From Chitinophagales bacterium (GTDB taxonomy: Bacteria > Bacteroidota > Bacteroidia > Chitinophagales > UBA10324), in the NCBI GenBank assembly GCA_019694975.1, contig JAIBAY010000002.1:728684-792683 (forward strand): a stretch of 64,000 nucleotides of DNA. The letters run 5' to 3'. Every line of letters starts with the position of its first letter. Within the stretch, counting starts at the first letter, position 1. Shown piece by piece: positions 7,534 to 17,060 of the stretch. The position numbers and the translations under genes are program-made. The notes below the pieces were generated by a model, which worked only from the letters and a program-made list of their open reading frames with translations, was not told the DNA's origin and did no database searches.

Positions 7534-8673
7534 ATGAAATTCGCCACCAAAGCATTGCACGCCGGTATCGAGCCCGACCCTTCCACAGGCGCTATCATGA
7601 CGCCTATTTTTCAAACCTCCACCTATGTTCAGGAAGCACCGGGTGATCACAAGGGCTATGAGTATGCCCGTACGCAAAATCCAACGCGAAATGTACTGCA
7701 GCAAAATCTTGCTGCATTGGAAAATGGAAGGTTTGGTCTGTGTTTCGCCAGTGGCATGGCTGCTTCGGATGCTGTCATTAAACTGCTGAACCCGGGAGAC
7801 GAAGTGCTGTCCACCAACGATCTCTACGGCGGCACCTATCGGATCTTTACAAAGGTCTTTGAAAAGTACGGCGTGAAATTCAATTTCATTCCGATGCATC
7901 AGCCGGGTGCCATTGAAAAGCATATTTCTTCCAAAACAAAATTACTGTGGCTCGAAACGCCCACCAATCCAATGATGAACATCATTGATATTGCAGCCGC
8001 AGCAGCCGCCGCGAAGAATGCCGGTGCATTGGTTTGTGTAGACAATACATTCGCTTCTCCGTACCTTCAAAATCCACTCGACCTTGGTGCTGACCTCGTA
8101 TTGCATTCCGTAACAAAATATATCTCCGGCCACAGTGATGTGGTGATGGGTGCGGTGATAACTAACAATGAATCATTGCTGGAACGGTTACAGTTTTTGC
8201 AGAATGCCTGTGGCGGTGTGCCCGGACCGCAGGATTGCTTCCTGGTGCTGCGCGGAATCAAGACTTTGCATCTGCGTATGGAAAGGCATTGCGAGAATGC
8301 ACTGAAAATGGCGGCCTTTTTATCAGGCCATCCCAAAGTGGAAAAGGTGCACTTTCCCGGGCTTGCCAGCCATCCCGGCCATGCGCTTGCAAAGAAACAG
8401 ATGCGTGGATTTGGCGGTATGATCTCGTTCACACTTAAAGGCAATCATTTAGAAGATGCGATACACGTGCTATCCAACACGAGGCTTTTCTCACTGGCAG
8501 AGTCGCTTGGCGGTGTGGAATCACTCATCGGTCATCCGGCTTCCATGACACATGCCTCCATTCCCAAAGAGGAAAGGGAAAAGAACGGCTTGCTTGATTC
8601 ATTAATCCGCCTCAGCGTGGGCGTCGAAGACATTGATGACCTGATAGAAGATATCAATCAGGCCATTGGCTGA
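7534..8673 (+). CDS. Trans-sulfuration PLP enzyme (cystathionine gamma-synthase/lyase family)
   Basis: A 379-residue enzyme of the Cys/Met metabolism PLP family, expected to form or cleave cystathionine in methionine or cysteine synthesis. The PLP lysine is Lys195 in SVTKYISGHSDV. The Tyr/Arg phosphate-binding segment YEYARTQNPTRN and the SLGGVESLIGHPASMTH segment near the C-terminus are typical. Sequence alone does not separate cystathionine gamma-synthase, gamma-lyase or O-acetylhomoserine sulfhydrylase. Neighbours give no help, as no other sulfur gene is in the window. Length fits the family. Confidence 0.93.
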   Translation: MKFATKALHAGIEPDPSTGAIMTPIFQTSTYVQEAPGDHKGYEYARTQNPTRNVLQQNLAALENGRFGLCFASGMAASDAVIKLLNPGDEVLSTNDLYGGTYRIFTKVFEKYGVKFNFIPMHQPGAIEKHISSKTKLLWLETPTNPMMNIIDIAAAAAAAKNAGALVCVDNTFASPYLQNPLDLGADLVLHSVTKYISGHSDVVMGAVITNNESLLERLQFLQNACGGVPGPQDCFLVLRGIKTLHLRMERHCENALKMAAFLSGHPKVEKVHFPGLASHPGHALAKKQMRGFGGMISFTLKGNHLEDAIHVLSNTRLFSLAESLGGVESLIGHPASMTHASIPKEEREKNGLLDSLIRLSVGVEDIDDLIEDINQAIG

Positions 8674-8814
8674 ACTGTCAATTTTTCCTGGCTGAATCAG
8701 GAAGATATACAGCCATTAACTGCTCATGCCATTACACGGAAATACATAAAACCAACCTGAGCTATTGATAATAATGAGACAAATTCGGATGTTTATATCA
8801 TAAAAATTCAAACC

Positions 8815-9822
8815 ATGAAAAATTACTACGCACTGGCAGCTGTATGCTTACTATGCTTTCAGCAGATGGCATTTTCTCAACCGCTGGATACACTGCTCTT
8901 TGAAAATTTCGAGAATGATCCCGACACTTACATTGAACCCAGCTTTCCGAATGGCGATGATGCAACCTGGATCAATTACGATCAGGATGGATTTAATGAT
9001 GCGAGCGGAAGCGGCAGGCCCGGCGAATGGTTCTGGACCTTTGGTTTCGCCGATGCTGACAGCAGCAACCTCATTTATGCCAGTAACTCATGGACTTCGC
9101 CGGCCAACCTTGTAGCCAATTACCTGGTGCTGCCACCGCTGGATATTGAGGATGCAAGTGCTACACTCAGCTGGAAATCCGCTCCATTTCAAACACCGCG
9201 TTACCTCGATGGTTACTATGTGGTGGTATCATCCGAATGCAATGTGGAAGACTGCTTTACCGACACGCTGTTCAAGGCGGCCGAATATGTTTCTGCCGGG
9301 CCACTTGATGTTGACAGCGGTTTCAGTCATTATAATTTTACTGCGGGATGGGTGCACGGCGAAGACGGCACATATATCGAATACCACAACGATTCGGCGC
9401 GCTTTATCGGCATACTGCAACCACAAACCGTCAGCCTCGCAGCTTATGTGGGTAAAAAAATTTACATAGCCATCGTGCATGGAACAAAAGATGACAACCT
9501 GCTGAGTGTGGATGATATCCTCGTAACACAAAATGAAGTTTCAGGTATCCACGAAACAGCAGCTCCGTCGTCTGCTGTGGCTATTTACCCTAATCCGGCA
9601 GTCACAACAGCCACCGTGAGTTTTCCGCTTGGCCAGACGTCAATGGTGACCACTTTGATTATTGACGCCAACGGAAAGGTAGTGCATTCAAGTAATTCTC
9701 CCGTTTTGATTAAAGGACGGCAACAACTTACGCTGGATGTTTCAGCATTACCTGCCGGCAACTATGACGTGGTGTTGCAATACAAAGGCGGGCAACTGAA
9801 CGGAAAAATTGCGGTGCAATAA
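8815..9822 (+). CDS. Secreted protein with type IX secretion C-terminal domain
   Basis: A 335-residue extracellular protein. A signal peptide (MKNYYALAAVCLLCFQQMAFS) is followed by a region (about 25-245) that resembles the choice-of-anchor J / MAM-like beta-jellyroll: it starts LLFENFENDP and ends with DDILV. The last 85 residues form a type A T9SS sorting domain, with the typical VAIYPNPA start and a final basic GKIAVQ. It should therefore be exported through the outer membrane by the type IX system and attached to the surface or released. No catalytic motif is visible; binding or adhesion is inferred. Confidence 0.88.
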   Translation: MKNYYALAAVCLLCFQQMAFSQPLDTLLFENFENDPDTYIEPSFPNGDDATWINYDQDGFNDASGSGRPGEWFWTFGFADADSSNLIYASNSWTSPANLVANYLVLPPLDIEDASATLSWKSAPFQTPRYLDGYYVVVSSECNVEDCFTDTLFKAAEYVSAGPLDVDSGFSHYNFTAGWVHGEDGTYIEYHNDSARFIGILQPQTVSLAAYVGKKIYIAIVHGTKDDNLLSVDDILVTQNEVSGIHETAAPSSAVAIYPNPAVTTATVSFPLGQTSMVTTLIIDANGKVVHSSNSPVLIKGRQQLTLDVSALPAGNYDVVLQYKGGQLNGKIAVQ

Positions 9823-9881
9823 ATTGCTGTGTAAATATTAATGACCAAAACACAAAGTGTCATTAAGCACCTGCTGAACGC

Positions 9882-11012
9882 TCACACATCGCTTTGTGCG
9901 GTTTTGATAATACATTCCCATAACTGTTCGGCAGTGCGCTGCCAGGTGAACTGCCGGCGTTGCAATTGTCCCTTTTGCACCAGCTTTAATTTTAATTCTT
10001 CATTGCCAAATAGCAGTTGCATCTTTTCTGCAATATCCGATATTGAATAAGGATCCACAAACAATCCTGCTTCACCTGCTACTTCAGGCATAGATGAAAT
10101 ATTACTGGTAATGACCGGTACATCGCAATACATCGCTTCCACGATGGGAATACCGAAACCTTCAAAGAGGGAAACATACACCAACGCTTCCGCAGCACCA
10201 AGCAGTCTCGACAGGTCTGCGCGCGTTAAATGGCCGGGAAAAACCACATCGTCACGGAATTGCATCGCCTGATGCACCTTCATGGCATCGCGGTAAGACC
10301 AGTTTCTTCCAGCCATAACCAGTCTCGCATTGCAGGATTTATTTTTTTTGAACTGATCAAAAGCAAGGAAAAGATTGATGATATTTTTCCTCGGTTGCAA
10401 TGCACCTGCATAAATGAAGTACGGACAACCTCCGGTAAACTGTTGCCGCACCTTTGTCTTTTCCTCGTCGCCAAGTGGTTGGAATAACTCATTGGATCCA
10501 TTGTGCACCACATCAATTTTACCAGGCGCTACATCATATAGTTTAATAATATCCTGTTTGGAATATTCGGAAACCGTGGCAATACGCTTTGCTTTCTTCG
10601 CAAACTTCGGCGTAAAATACCGGTAATACCATGCGGTGAGTGCGTTAACATGATCGGGAAAATGCTCAAAAGCAAGATCATGCATAACCGTTACCTGCGG
10701 CACCTTGCAGGCAAGTGAAAGATAGCCGTCGGTGGAAAGAAAAAGATCGGGCTTGATTTTTTTCAACGCCGCCGGCACTGCCTGTTCAAACCACCAGAAC
10801 CACAAGAAGGGATGACGCGCAGGCGGATAAATCACCCTGCCGGTGACATTAGATGAGAAAATAAATTCTGCGGCATACGGACGATCAAACAGAAAAATAA
10901 ACTCATGTTCCGGGTGCTGCTGTGTAATCCGCTTAAGCGTCTCATACGTAAACCATCCGATGCCTTCCAGCTTGTTTTTCAGGAGAAACCTGGTATTGAC
11001 GGCAATTTTCAC
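9882..11012 (-). CDS. GT4 family glycosyltransferase
   Basis: A 376-residue GT-B glycosyltransferase that likely transfers a sugar from a nucleotide sugar to a surface glycan precursor in the cytoplasm. The GT4 E-x7-E signature is FEGFGIPIVEA (Glu284 and Glu292), followed by MPEVAGEAGLFVDP. The N-terminus MKIAVNTRFLL is typical for the family and starts at GTG. It is divergent from the flippase gene at 11292, within a polysaccharide region that also has Wzx-, Wzz- and ligase-like genes. The exact sugar and acceptor cannot be read from sequence. Confidence 0.93.
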   Translation of the reverse strand: MKIAVNTRFLLKNKLEGIGWFTYETLKRITQQHPEHEFIFLFDRPYAAEFIFSSNVTGRVIYPPARHPFLWFWWFEQAVPAALKKIKPDLFLSTDGYLSLACKVPQVTVMHDLAFEHFPDHVNALTAWYYRYFTPKFAKKAKRIATVSEYSKQDIIKLYDVAPGKIDVVHNGSNELFQPLGDEEKTKVRQQFTGGCPYFIYAGALQPRKNIINLFLAFDQFKKNKSCNARLVMAGRNWSYRDAMKVHQAMQFRDDVVFPGHLTRADLSRLLGAAEALVYVSLFEGFGIPIVEAMYCDVPVITSNISSMPEVAGEAGLFVDPYSISDIAEKMQLLFGNEELKLKLVQKGQLQRRQFTWQRTAEQLWECIIKTAQSDV

Positions 11013-11222
11013 GGGAGAAAGATAGAATTAATGGAGTATTCGGTTGCATGGCTGACAACCATTTTCACTGATCGTGAAGGCAGCGTTTCCATATTAACGT
11101 CGTTAACAACATAAAGCCAAACGCTGTAACCATGAAGCTGTCCTTTTATTTGTACTGCCTGATACCACGCAATGCAGTAGTCGGGAATAATAATATTTTC
11201 ACAATAGAAAAGCAGGACATTT

Positions 11223-11230
11223 TACCTTTG
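11223..11230 (+). promoter_or_regulatory. Candidate -7 box upstream of the flippase gene
   Basis: TACCTTTG matches TAnnTTTG, 61 nt before the flippase ATG at 11292. About 20 nt upstream is TTTTC rather than TTTTG, so the -33 element is weak. The rest of the divergent spacer (11013-11291) shows no other feature. Confidence 0.4.
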
Positions 11231-11291
11231 CGCACGCTGCAGGTTTTCTTTACGGCCATCTCCGGCCTGAAACAAATACCTCCGTTTGTGC

Positions 11292-12740
11292 ATGCAAAAG
11301 CTGTTTTTCAGAAACCTTGTATTTATTGTTGCACTGAATGTCCTGATAAAGCCACTCTGGATTCTGGGAATTGACCGCACTGTGCAGAATGTGGTTGGGT
11401 CATCGGCTTACGGTTTGTATTTCGTATTGTTCAACTTATCCATGCTCACCCAAATATTGCTGGATGCCGGTATCAGCAACTATAATAACAGGCACCTGGC
11501 CCGCGATGAAAGCGAACTGACTGATTACTTATCAAATATTTTCAGTATCAAAATCGTATTGTCGGCCATATATATGCTGGTAACGCTGTTTTCAGGTTTC
11601 GTGCTGCAGTTCTCTTCTTATGAGCTTTACCTGCTGAGCGTAATCGGCATCAACCAGGCGCTTGCTTCCCTGATCGTTTATTCACGATCCAATATTTCGG
11701 CGTTACACCATTTCAAGGTGGACAGTATGATTTCCGTGATGGATAAAGCATTGATGATACTTATCTGTGGCATATTACTGATTGTACCATCCATGCGTGC
11801 ACAGTTCAGCATTGAATATTTCATTTATGCACAGACGATGGCCTACCTCATAACGCTCTTATCTGCGCTTGGCTATATCATTCATGTGAGTGGCAGATTC
11901 CGTTTTCATTTTTCGCTTCAATTTGCCGGAGGCCTATTTAAAAGATCGATGCCTTTTGCGTTGCTTATTTTAATGATGGCGGTTTATTCACGCATTGATG
12001 GTATCATGATTGAGCGTTTACTGCCGGAAAAAGGAGCACATGAAGCCGGCATCTATGCTTCCGCCTACCGGTTGCTGGATGCACTCAATCAGTTTGGATA
12101 CCTGTTTTCGGTATTGTTGCTGCCGATCTTCTCGAGAATGCTGGCAAAACAGCAGAGCATTGAATCGCTTGCCCGTGCAAGTTTCACGGTCATCTTTATT
12201 TTCGCCTTCATTTGCTGTATGGCACTGTCCTTTTTTTCAGTTCCTCTAATGCATTTACTCTATCATGATGCAACCGGTTATTCATCGTCTGTTTTATCCA
12301 TACTGATTTACAGCTTTCCGGGCACAGCTACGGTTTATATCTTCGGTACGTTGCTAACCGCGAATGGCAATCTGAAGGCGCTCATCCTCATCTCCCTGAT
12401 AGCTGTCGTGCTGAACTTCTGTCTTAACCTTGCACTTATTCCCATGAAACAGGCATTGGGGGCTGCCATGGCTGCCTGCATCACCGGCCTCACCATCGGC
12501 ATGCTGAACTTCCTGCTTGCCGCAAGAGTATTTCACTTCCGGACCAATGTCGCGTTATTACTCAAGCTGTTTCTTTTTATCACAGGAAGCTATCTCCTCT
12601 TCATGACTGCCGCAATGTGGAACATTCACTGGATGTATGTCATGGTGTTGCTGTCCATTCTTTCGCTTGGATTCGCCACGCTACTGGGCCTTATTGAAAT
12701 CAGAAAAATTATACCCTTGCTCAAAACAGCCAGCGACTGA
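11292..12740 (+). CDS. Wzx-like polysaccharide flippase (MATE/MOP superfamily)
   Basis: An integral membrane protein of about 482 residues with some 12-14 hydrophobic segments spread along its length. It resembles oligosaccharide flippases (polysaccharide biosynthesis protein family), which move lipid-linked repeat units across the inner membrane. The segment YSRIDGIMIERLLPEKGAHE, with acidic and basic residues between helices 6 and 8, is typical of the family. The ATG at 11292 is preferred to the TTG two codons upstream. Its neighbours (GT4, Wzz-like, O-antigen-ligase-like) fit a Wzy-dependent or related surface polysaccharide pathway. Confidence 0.88.
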   Translation: MQKLFFRNLVFIVALNVLIKPLWILGIDRTVQNVVGSSAYGLYFVLFNLSMLTQILLDAGISNYNNRHLARDESELTDYLSNIFSIKIVLSAIYMLVTLFSGFVLQFSSYELYLLSVIGINQALASLIVYSRSNISALHHFKVDSMISVMDKALMILICGILLIVPSMRAQFSIEYFIYAQTMAYLITLLSALGYIIHVSGRFRFHFSLQFAGGLFKRSMPFALLILMMAVYSRIDGIMIERLLPEKGAHEAGIYASAYRLLDALNQFGYLFSVLLLPIFSRMLAKQQSIESLARASFTVIFIFAFICCMALSFFSVPLMHLLYHDATGYSSSVLSILIYSFPGTATVYIFGTLLTANGNLKALILISLIAVVLNFCLNLALIPMKQALGAAMAACITGLTIGMLNFLLAARVFHFRTNVALLLKLFLFITGSYLLFMTAAMWNIHWMYVMVLLSILSLGFATLLGLIEIRKIIPLLKTASD

Positions 12741-12809
12741 TAGCATCAATCGGTTTAGCGGATTCGCTTACTTTGGGTCACGCTGTATCAATGCAGTCCG
12801 CTTGAGCAT

Positions 12810-12825
12810 CCGGATTTTAATCCGG
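12810..12825. repeat. Short hairpin CCGGATTTTAATCCGG
   Basis: A 7-bp perfect stem with a 2-nt loop, 70 nt after the flippase stop. It is followed by an A-rich rather than T-rich run, so it is a poor intrinsic terminator on the plus strand; an mRNA-end stabilising hairpin is another possibility. Confidence 0.4.
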
Positions 12826-12919
12826 AAATAATAAATAAAGGCTTGCAAACCTTAAGGGAATCTCCCCTTTCAAACCAACCCTTTAGTTGATGGTGCTGCA
12901 AAACTTAAAGGGTAACTTT

Positions 12920-12950
12920 TTTGGAATTGGACTGAATTCCTGTAGGTTTG
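12920..12950 (+). promoter_or_regulatory. Bacteroidota-type promoter for the Wzz-like gene
   Basis: TTTG at 12920-12923 is separated by exactly 19 nt from TAGGTTTG at 12943-12950. This is an exact match to the phylum consensus TTTG-N19-TAnnTTTG. Transcription should start near 12957, about 20 nt before the ATG at 12976. Confidence 0.8.
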
Positions 12951-12975
12951 CCGGAAATTTTTTTAAAACACCCGG

Positions 12976-13968
12976 ATGAATAACTCCTTAAATCTCATTG
13001 AGTTCCTGAAACTCATCATAAAATGGCGGAAGCCATTGCTGATCGTGATGGGCATTGGCGTTTTGGGCAGCATCGTGATCACCGATCCGCATATCATGCC
13101 GCCTTATTACGAATCTGTATCACTTATTTATCCGCTCAACCCCAACCTGACACAAAGTTCCAACCTCTTCGGCGACAATGCGCAGGGATATTTTGGTACC
13201 AGCGCCGATGTTGACCGCATACTTTCCATTGCCGGGTCCGTGCCGCTGAAGATGTATATCGTGAAGAAGTTTAACCTCTTCCAGCATTATAAGATTGATA
13301 GCGTGAATTCGAAGTATCCCGTGGAAGCCGTTTTGAAAGAATTACACAACAACTATTCATTTGAAAAGAATGACCGCGGAGCCATTGAAGTGACGGTATA
13401 TGACCGCGACCCGCAGGTAGCGGCCGACATGGCCAATGCCATTGTAGCTAAAATTGATGAAACCAACCAGGCACTGCTGAATGACAACAAGCAGAAAATC
13501 CTTTCAATTTATGAAGTGAAGCTGAAGGAAAAGCAAAGTCAGCTGCAGGCACTTGGCGATACCATCTTCAAGCTGAAGCAGGAATACAGCCTCTATAGCT
13601 CGATACAGGACTTGCCCGGTCAGATCAGCAAGCTGAGGGCAGAGAAAGGCGCCGGCTTCGACCAGGCGACAGAAAGGGTAAAGGTGCTGGAGGAACAGAA
13701 GAAAGGCGCCATCCGCGAGCTGAACAACAACATGATTGAATATGAACAATACAAGGCTACCATCAACAGCACGGTGCCTACCGTCTATGTATTGGAAAAA
13801 GCATTTAAAGCGGAAAGAAAATCAAAACCGATAAGATGGCTGATTGTCCTCGGTACGCTCATTGGCAGCTTTGTGCTTACCTCCATCGCCATCCTGATGA
13901 TTGAACGATTCAAAAAATTCAGGATAGCCCTGCAGCAAAATTCGGAAGTGGTGCAGGCCTCCAGTTAG
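12976..13968 (+). CDS. Wzz-like chain-length / polysaccharide co-polymerase
   Basis: A 330-residue inner-membrane protein with the Wzz (PCP) layout: an N-terminal membrane segment (about 18-36, PLLIVMGIGVLGSIVI), a long periplasmic region with coiled-coil helices (about 150-260, rich in Lys, Glu and Gln), and a C-terminal membrane segment (about 285-307, WLIVLGTLIGSFVLTSIAIL). Such proteins set the length of exported polysaccharide chains. No cytoplasmic tyrosine kinase domain is fused, and no Wza-type outer-membrane exporter is adjacent. It has its own strong promoter and lies between the flippase and ligase genes. Confidence 0.87.
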   Translation: MNNSLNLIEFLKLIIKWRKPLLIVMGIGVLGSIVITDPHIMPPYYESVSLIYPLNPNLTQSSNLFGDNAQGYFGTSADVDRILSIAGSVPLKMYIVKKFNLFQHYKIDSVNSKYPVEAVLKELHNNYSFEKNDRGAIEVTVYDRDPQVAADMANAIVAKIDETNQALLNDNKQKILSIYEVKLKEKQSQLQALGDTIFKLKQEYSLYSSIQDLPGQISKLRAEKGAGFDQATERVKVLEEQKKGAIRELNNNMIEYEQYKATINSTVPTVYVLEKAFKAERKSKPIRWLIVLGTLIGSFVLTSIAILMIERFKKFRIALQQNSEVVQASS

Positions 13969-14073
13969 CAATCTTCCCGGCTGATCGGTAATGCCGGAGG
14001 GTTTCTGAAAGCTGATGGCATACAATGAACCCTTGTATCCAAAGCGCTTCCTTAAAAGCATCAAGTCTTATTA

Positions 14074-15576
14074 ATGTTTCCTAACACCGGACCTGAGATA
14101 TCATCTGACAGCGCTGGCAACAAGCAGCCACTTGATAAGTTCTGGCTCCGGTTGTTATATGCATTCAGTGGCCTGATGCTTGTTTGTGGGTTTGCTGCCA
14201 TTTATGCTGAAAATTATCTGCTGCTGCTCATTCCCTGCGGCATTCTTTTCCTTTACCTGAGTTTAAATGATTTCAGGGTCATCTATTTTTTACTGCTGTT
14301 TCTCCTCCCGCTTTCCACGGAAGTGGCCTTGCCCGGTGGTTTTGCTACTGACTTCCCAACCGAGCCACTGATTGCCGGCCTGATGATACTCTTCTTTTGC
14401 ACAGTGGCAGCGCGTCCCGCCACACTGGATAAGGAAGTATTAAAAAATCCGGTCATCTTCCTGCTGATACTGCATTATTGCTGGATACTGATTGCAACAG
14501 TCTATTCGGCCGATCCGCTTGTATCCGTCAAATTCTCGATTGCCAAAACATGGTACATCATAACGTTTGTCTTTGTGACGGGCATGATCATAAAAGACGT
14601 ATCAACTTTTAAGATCGCCTTCTGGTGCGTCCTTATTCCGCTGCTTTTCACGGTCATCTACAGCCTCGTCCGTCATTCGAGATACGACTTCTCCTTTCAG
14701 ACGGTGAATGAACAGATGATACCATTCTTCCGCAATCATGTAAACTATGCATGCACCCTGGCGCAGATGATGCCTTTTGTGGTGCTGGCTATCGGATGGT
14801 ACCGGAAGGGTTCTGTTGCCCGCCGCTTCCTGTTATTCTCTTTTGCATTATTGCTGGTGGCCATCTATTTCGCCTATACAAGATCGGCCTGGTTATCGCT
14901 GCTTGGTGCATGCTGCATGTACTTCGTGATCCGGAGCAAACTTACCGGTTGGTTATTGGCCGCAGGAATGGCCGGCCTCGTCGGGTTACTGGTTTATATG
15001 AGTGTGCAAAATCACTATCTCAATTTTGAGCCTGATTTTGAACACACCATATACCATCCTGAACTGGAAGATCACTTACTCTCCACTTTTGAAGGAGAAG
15101 ATGTTTCCAGCGCAGAACGCGTGTACCGTTGGATCGCAGGCATACGCATGTGGCTGGACAAACCGGTCATTGGTTACGGGCCCGGTAACTTCTATGGATT
15201 TTATAAATCCTTCACCGTAACAAGTTTTAAGACCTATGTAAGCGAAAACCCGGAACGTTCCTCCGTGCATAACTATTTCATCCTGCTGATGACAGAACAG
15301 GGAATAATAGGACTGCTCATCTTCCTGGCACTCACCATCGTCTTGCTGACACAAGGCCAAAGGATCTATCATGAAACCACCGATCGTGCTGAACGGCGCT
15401 ATGTGATGGCGGTCTTGCTTTGCCTGGTCATCATTTACATGAATACCATGCTGAGCGATTTAATTGAAACAGACAAGATCGGATCGTTCTTCTTCATCTG
15501 TATTGCATTAATTGTAAACCAGGATATCCGGAATAACAGGTTGAAACAGCAGCAACAGCAGATTCCCCTGAAATAA
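14074..15576 (+). CDS. O-antigen ligase / Wzy-type membrane protein
   Basis: A 500-residue polytopic membrane protein with about 10-12 predicted helices and one large external loop near residues 315-410. The loop contains RVYRWIAGIRMWLDKPVIGYGPGNF-type sequence, the Wzy_C/WaaL signature region with the conserved Arg and the later SVHNYFILLMTEQG with His. It should join O-antigen or other polysaccharide to its acceptor, or polymerise repeat units. Ligase and polymerase share this fold and cannot be separated here. The C-terminus ends in a run of Gln. It is 105 nt downstream of the Wzz-like gene, same strand. Confidence 0.88.
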   Translation: MFPNTGPEISSDSAGNKQPLDKFWLRLLYAFSGLMLVCGFAAIYAENYLLLLIPCGILFLYLSLNDFRVIYFLLLFLLPLSTEVALPGGFATDFPTEPLIAGLMILFFCTVAARPATLDKEVLKNPVIFLLILHYCWILIATVYSADPLVSVKFSIAKTWYIITFVFVTGMIIKDVSTFKIAFWCVLIPLLFTVIYSLVRHSRYDFSFQTVNEQMIPFFRNHVNYACTLAQMMPFVVLAIGWYRKGSVARRFLLFSFALLLVAIYFAYTRSAWLSLLGACCMYFVIRSKLTGWLLAAGMAGLVGLLVYMSVQNHYLNFEPDFEHTIYHPELEDHLLSTFEGEDVSSAERVYRWIAGIRMWLDKPVIGYGPGNFYGFYKSFTVTSFKTYVSENPERSSVHNYFILLMTEQGIIGLLIFLALTIVLLTQGQRIYHETTDRAERRYVMAVLLCLVIIYMNTMLSDLIETDKIGSFFFICIALIVNQDIRNNRLKQQQQQIPLK

Positions 15577-15605
15577 TTTGCAGCAGGCCGGCACTTTTTC
15601 TTCCG

Positions 15606-15622
15606 AAACATGAGCATGTTTT
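15606..15622. terminator. Candidate bidirectional terminator hairpin
   Basis: AAACATG-AG-CATGTTT gives a 7-bp stem and short loop followed by one further T, between the convergent O-antigen-ligase-like and SpoIIE-like genes. T- and A-rich stem ends fit use on either strand, but the loop is only 2 nt. Confidence 0.4.
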
Positions 15623-15626
15623 CCTG

Positions 15627-16868
15627 CTAATACACGTGGCATGTCAGCATGCTCACATCATCATTGATCAGCCTTGACCCTTTGAATGCTACGAGATAAT
15701 CCACTATTTTTTTATTCATCGCCGTTGGCGAAAGGTCTTTGCCATCGCTGATGATGCGGATGACATTGCTGATATCGAGTGATTGCTTCTCTTCATTCTC
15801 CACATCCGTAAGCCCGTCGGTATAGCAAAAAGTGACGAACGGGTTTTTCAAAGTAAGCGACTGCAGATTCACATACGGCAATTTTTCAAACATGCCCAGG
15901 ATGGTACAGCCTTCCTGCAGCATTTTCACTTCACCGTCATAAAACAGGAGAGCAGGATTGTGACCGGCATTGATGTATTGCAATTCGCGCGTGGTGAAAT
16001 TAAATTTTGCAATGAAGAAAGTAATGAACTTCTCACCGTTTGTGATCTCATTTACCCTGCCATTCAAACTCCTGATCAACGCGCTGAGGGAAGGCTGCTG
16101 CTCTGCATACGACCTGACGCTGGCCTGAAAGTTTGCCATTAGCAACGCTGCCGCAACACCTTTGCCTGATATATCACCAATACAAAATATTGATTCTTCC
16201 CTGTTCAGTTCAATATAGTCGTAGTAATCACCACCCACTTGCTGAAAGGGCAGGTAAACACCGGCAATAGAGATCCGTTCATCATCCGGCAGATTGCCCG
16301 GAATCAGCATCGTCTGCATCTTGCCTGCGAGTTCCAACTCAGACTTCAGCATTCCCTGCTTCATCTGCGCCCTGAACAACCGCTTGTTTTCAATGGCTAC
16401 GGCAATGACGTTCGATACGGTTTGAATATAACTCAGCTTTTCATCGAGCGAAAGATGAAAATCGTCGCTGAAGTCACCCAGGAACGTATAGGCAATCGCA
16501 AAATCTTTGTGATAAACCGGCACCACCACATCAAAGAAAGATTCCAGCGGATGGCCTGACTTCGCGAGCCGGGTTATCTGCCGGAAGGCCGGCAGGTGAT
16601 GTTTTGTCGCTTCCAGGATATCCTGTGAGTCAATACCTGTTGCATTAGTGCATTGCCATTCATCCAGGTAAATGAAAACCGCTACCTTGCCAATACCGAT
16701 CTGTTTCACCAGGATATCCTGGTACAGGCGCAGCAAGCCATGCGATGAAATATTGCTGTTAATAGCCTGCGTTATCTGAAGCAGCGAATTCAATTCACGC
16801 TCCTTCAGTTGCAACTGTTCTTCAAGACGATCCAGTTTCCGGGTTATATCATCCGTCAGTGATTTCAT
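15627..16868 (-). CDS. GAF and SpoIIE-type PP2C serine phosphatase
   Basis: A roughly 413-residue cytoplasmic phosphatase. It has a short N-terminal coiled coil (DDITRKLDRLEEQLQLKERE), a GAF-like sensor region (about 35-170), a linker helix, and a PP2C/RsbU-SpoIIE catalytic domain (about 195-410). Metal-binding motifs are visible: GGDYYDY, GDISGKGVAAAL and CYTDGLTDVEN. Such enzymes dephosphorylate anti-sigma antagonists in partner switching. No anti-sigma kinase or STAS antagonist gene is nearby, so the target is unknown. The frame extends upstream to a GTG at 16919, but the ATG at 16868 at the coiled-coil start is preferred. Confidence 0.9.
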   Translation of the reverse strand: MKSLTDDITRKLDRLEEQLQLKERELNSLLQITQAINSNISSHGLLRLYQDILVKQIGIGKVAVFIYLDEWQCTNATGIDSQDILEATKHHLPAFRQITRLAKSGHPLESFFDVVVPVYHKDFAIAYTFLGDFSDDFHLSLDEKLSYIQTVSNVIAVAIENKRLFRAQMKQGMLKSELELAGKMQTMLIPGNLPDDERISIAGVYLPFQQVGGDYYDYIELNREESIFCIGDISGKGVAAALLMANFQASVRSYAEQQPSLSALIRSLNGRVNEITNGEKFITFFIAKFNFTTRELQYINAGHNPALLFYDGEVKMLQEGCTILGMFEKLPYVNLQSLTLKNPFVTFCYTDGLTDVENEEKQSLDISNVIRIISDGKDLSPTAMNKKIVDYLVAFKGSRLINDDVSMLTCHVY

Positions 16869-17060
16869 GGCTGGTATGACGCTGCAAGCTACAATCTTTC
16901 TGTACTTAATACGGTGCACCTTCCTGACTTAACAATCACTTCTTATACCGCCGCACTTCATTGCCACTTTCTGAAAATAATGTAAAAACCATCCGCTGTT
17001 GTGAATTCGACACCAATTTAACAGTGCTGAATCTTTCATTGGATATGCTGCACATACAGT

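Noticed and set aside
12810..12825. Start of a CRISPR-like or REP array
   Set aside because: Only one hairpin copy is present; no regularly spaced repeats exist anywhere in the window.
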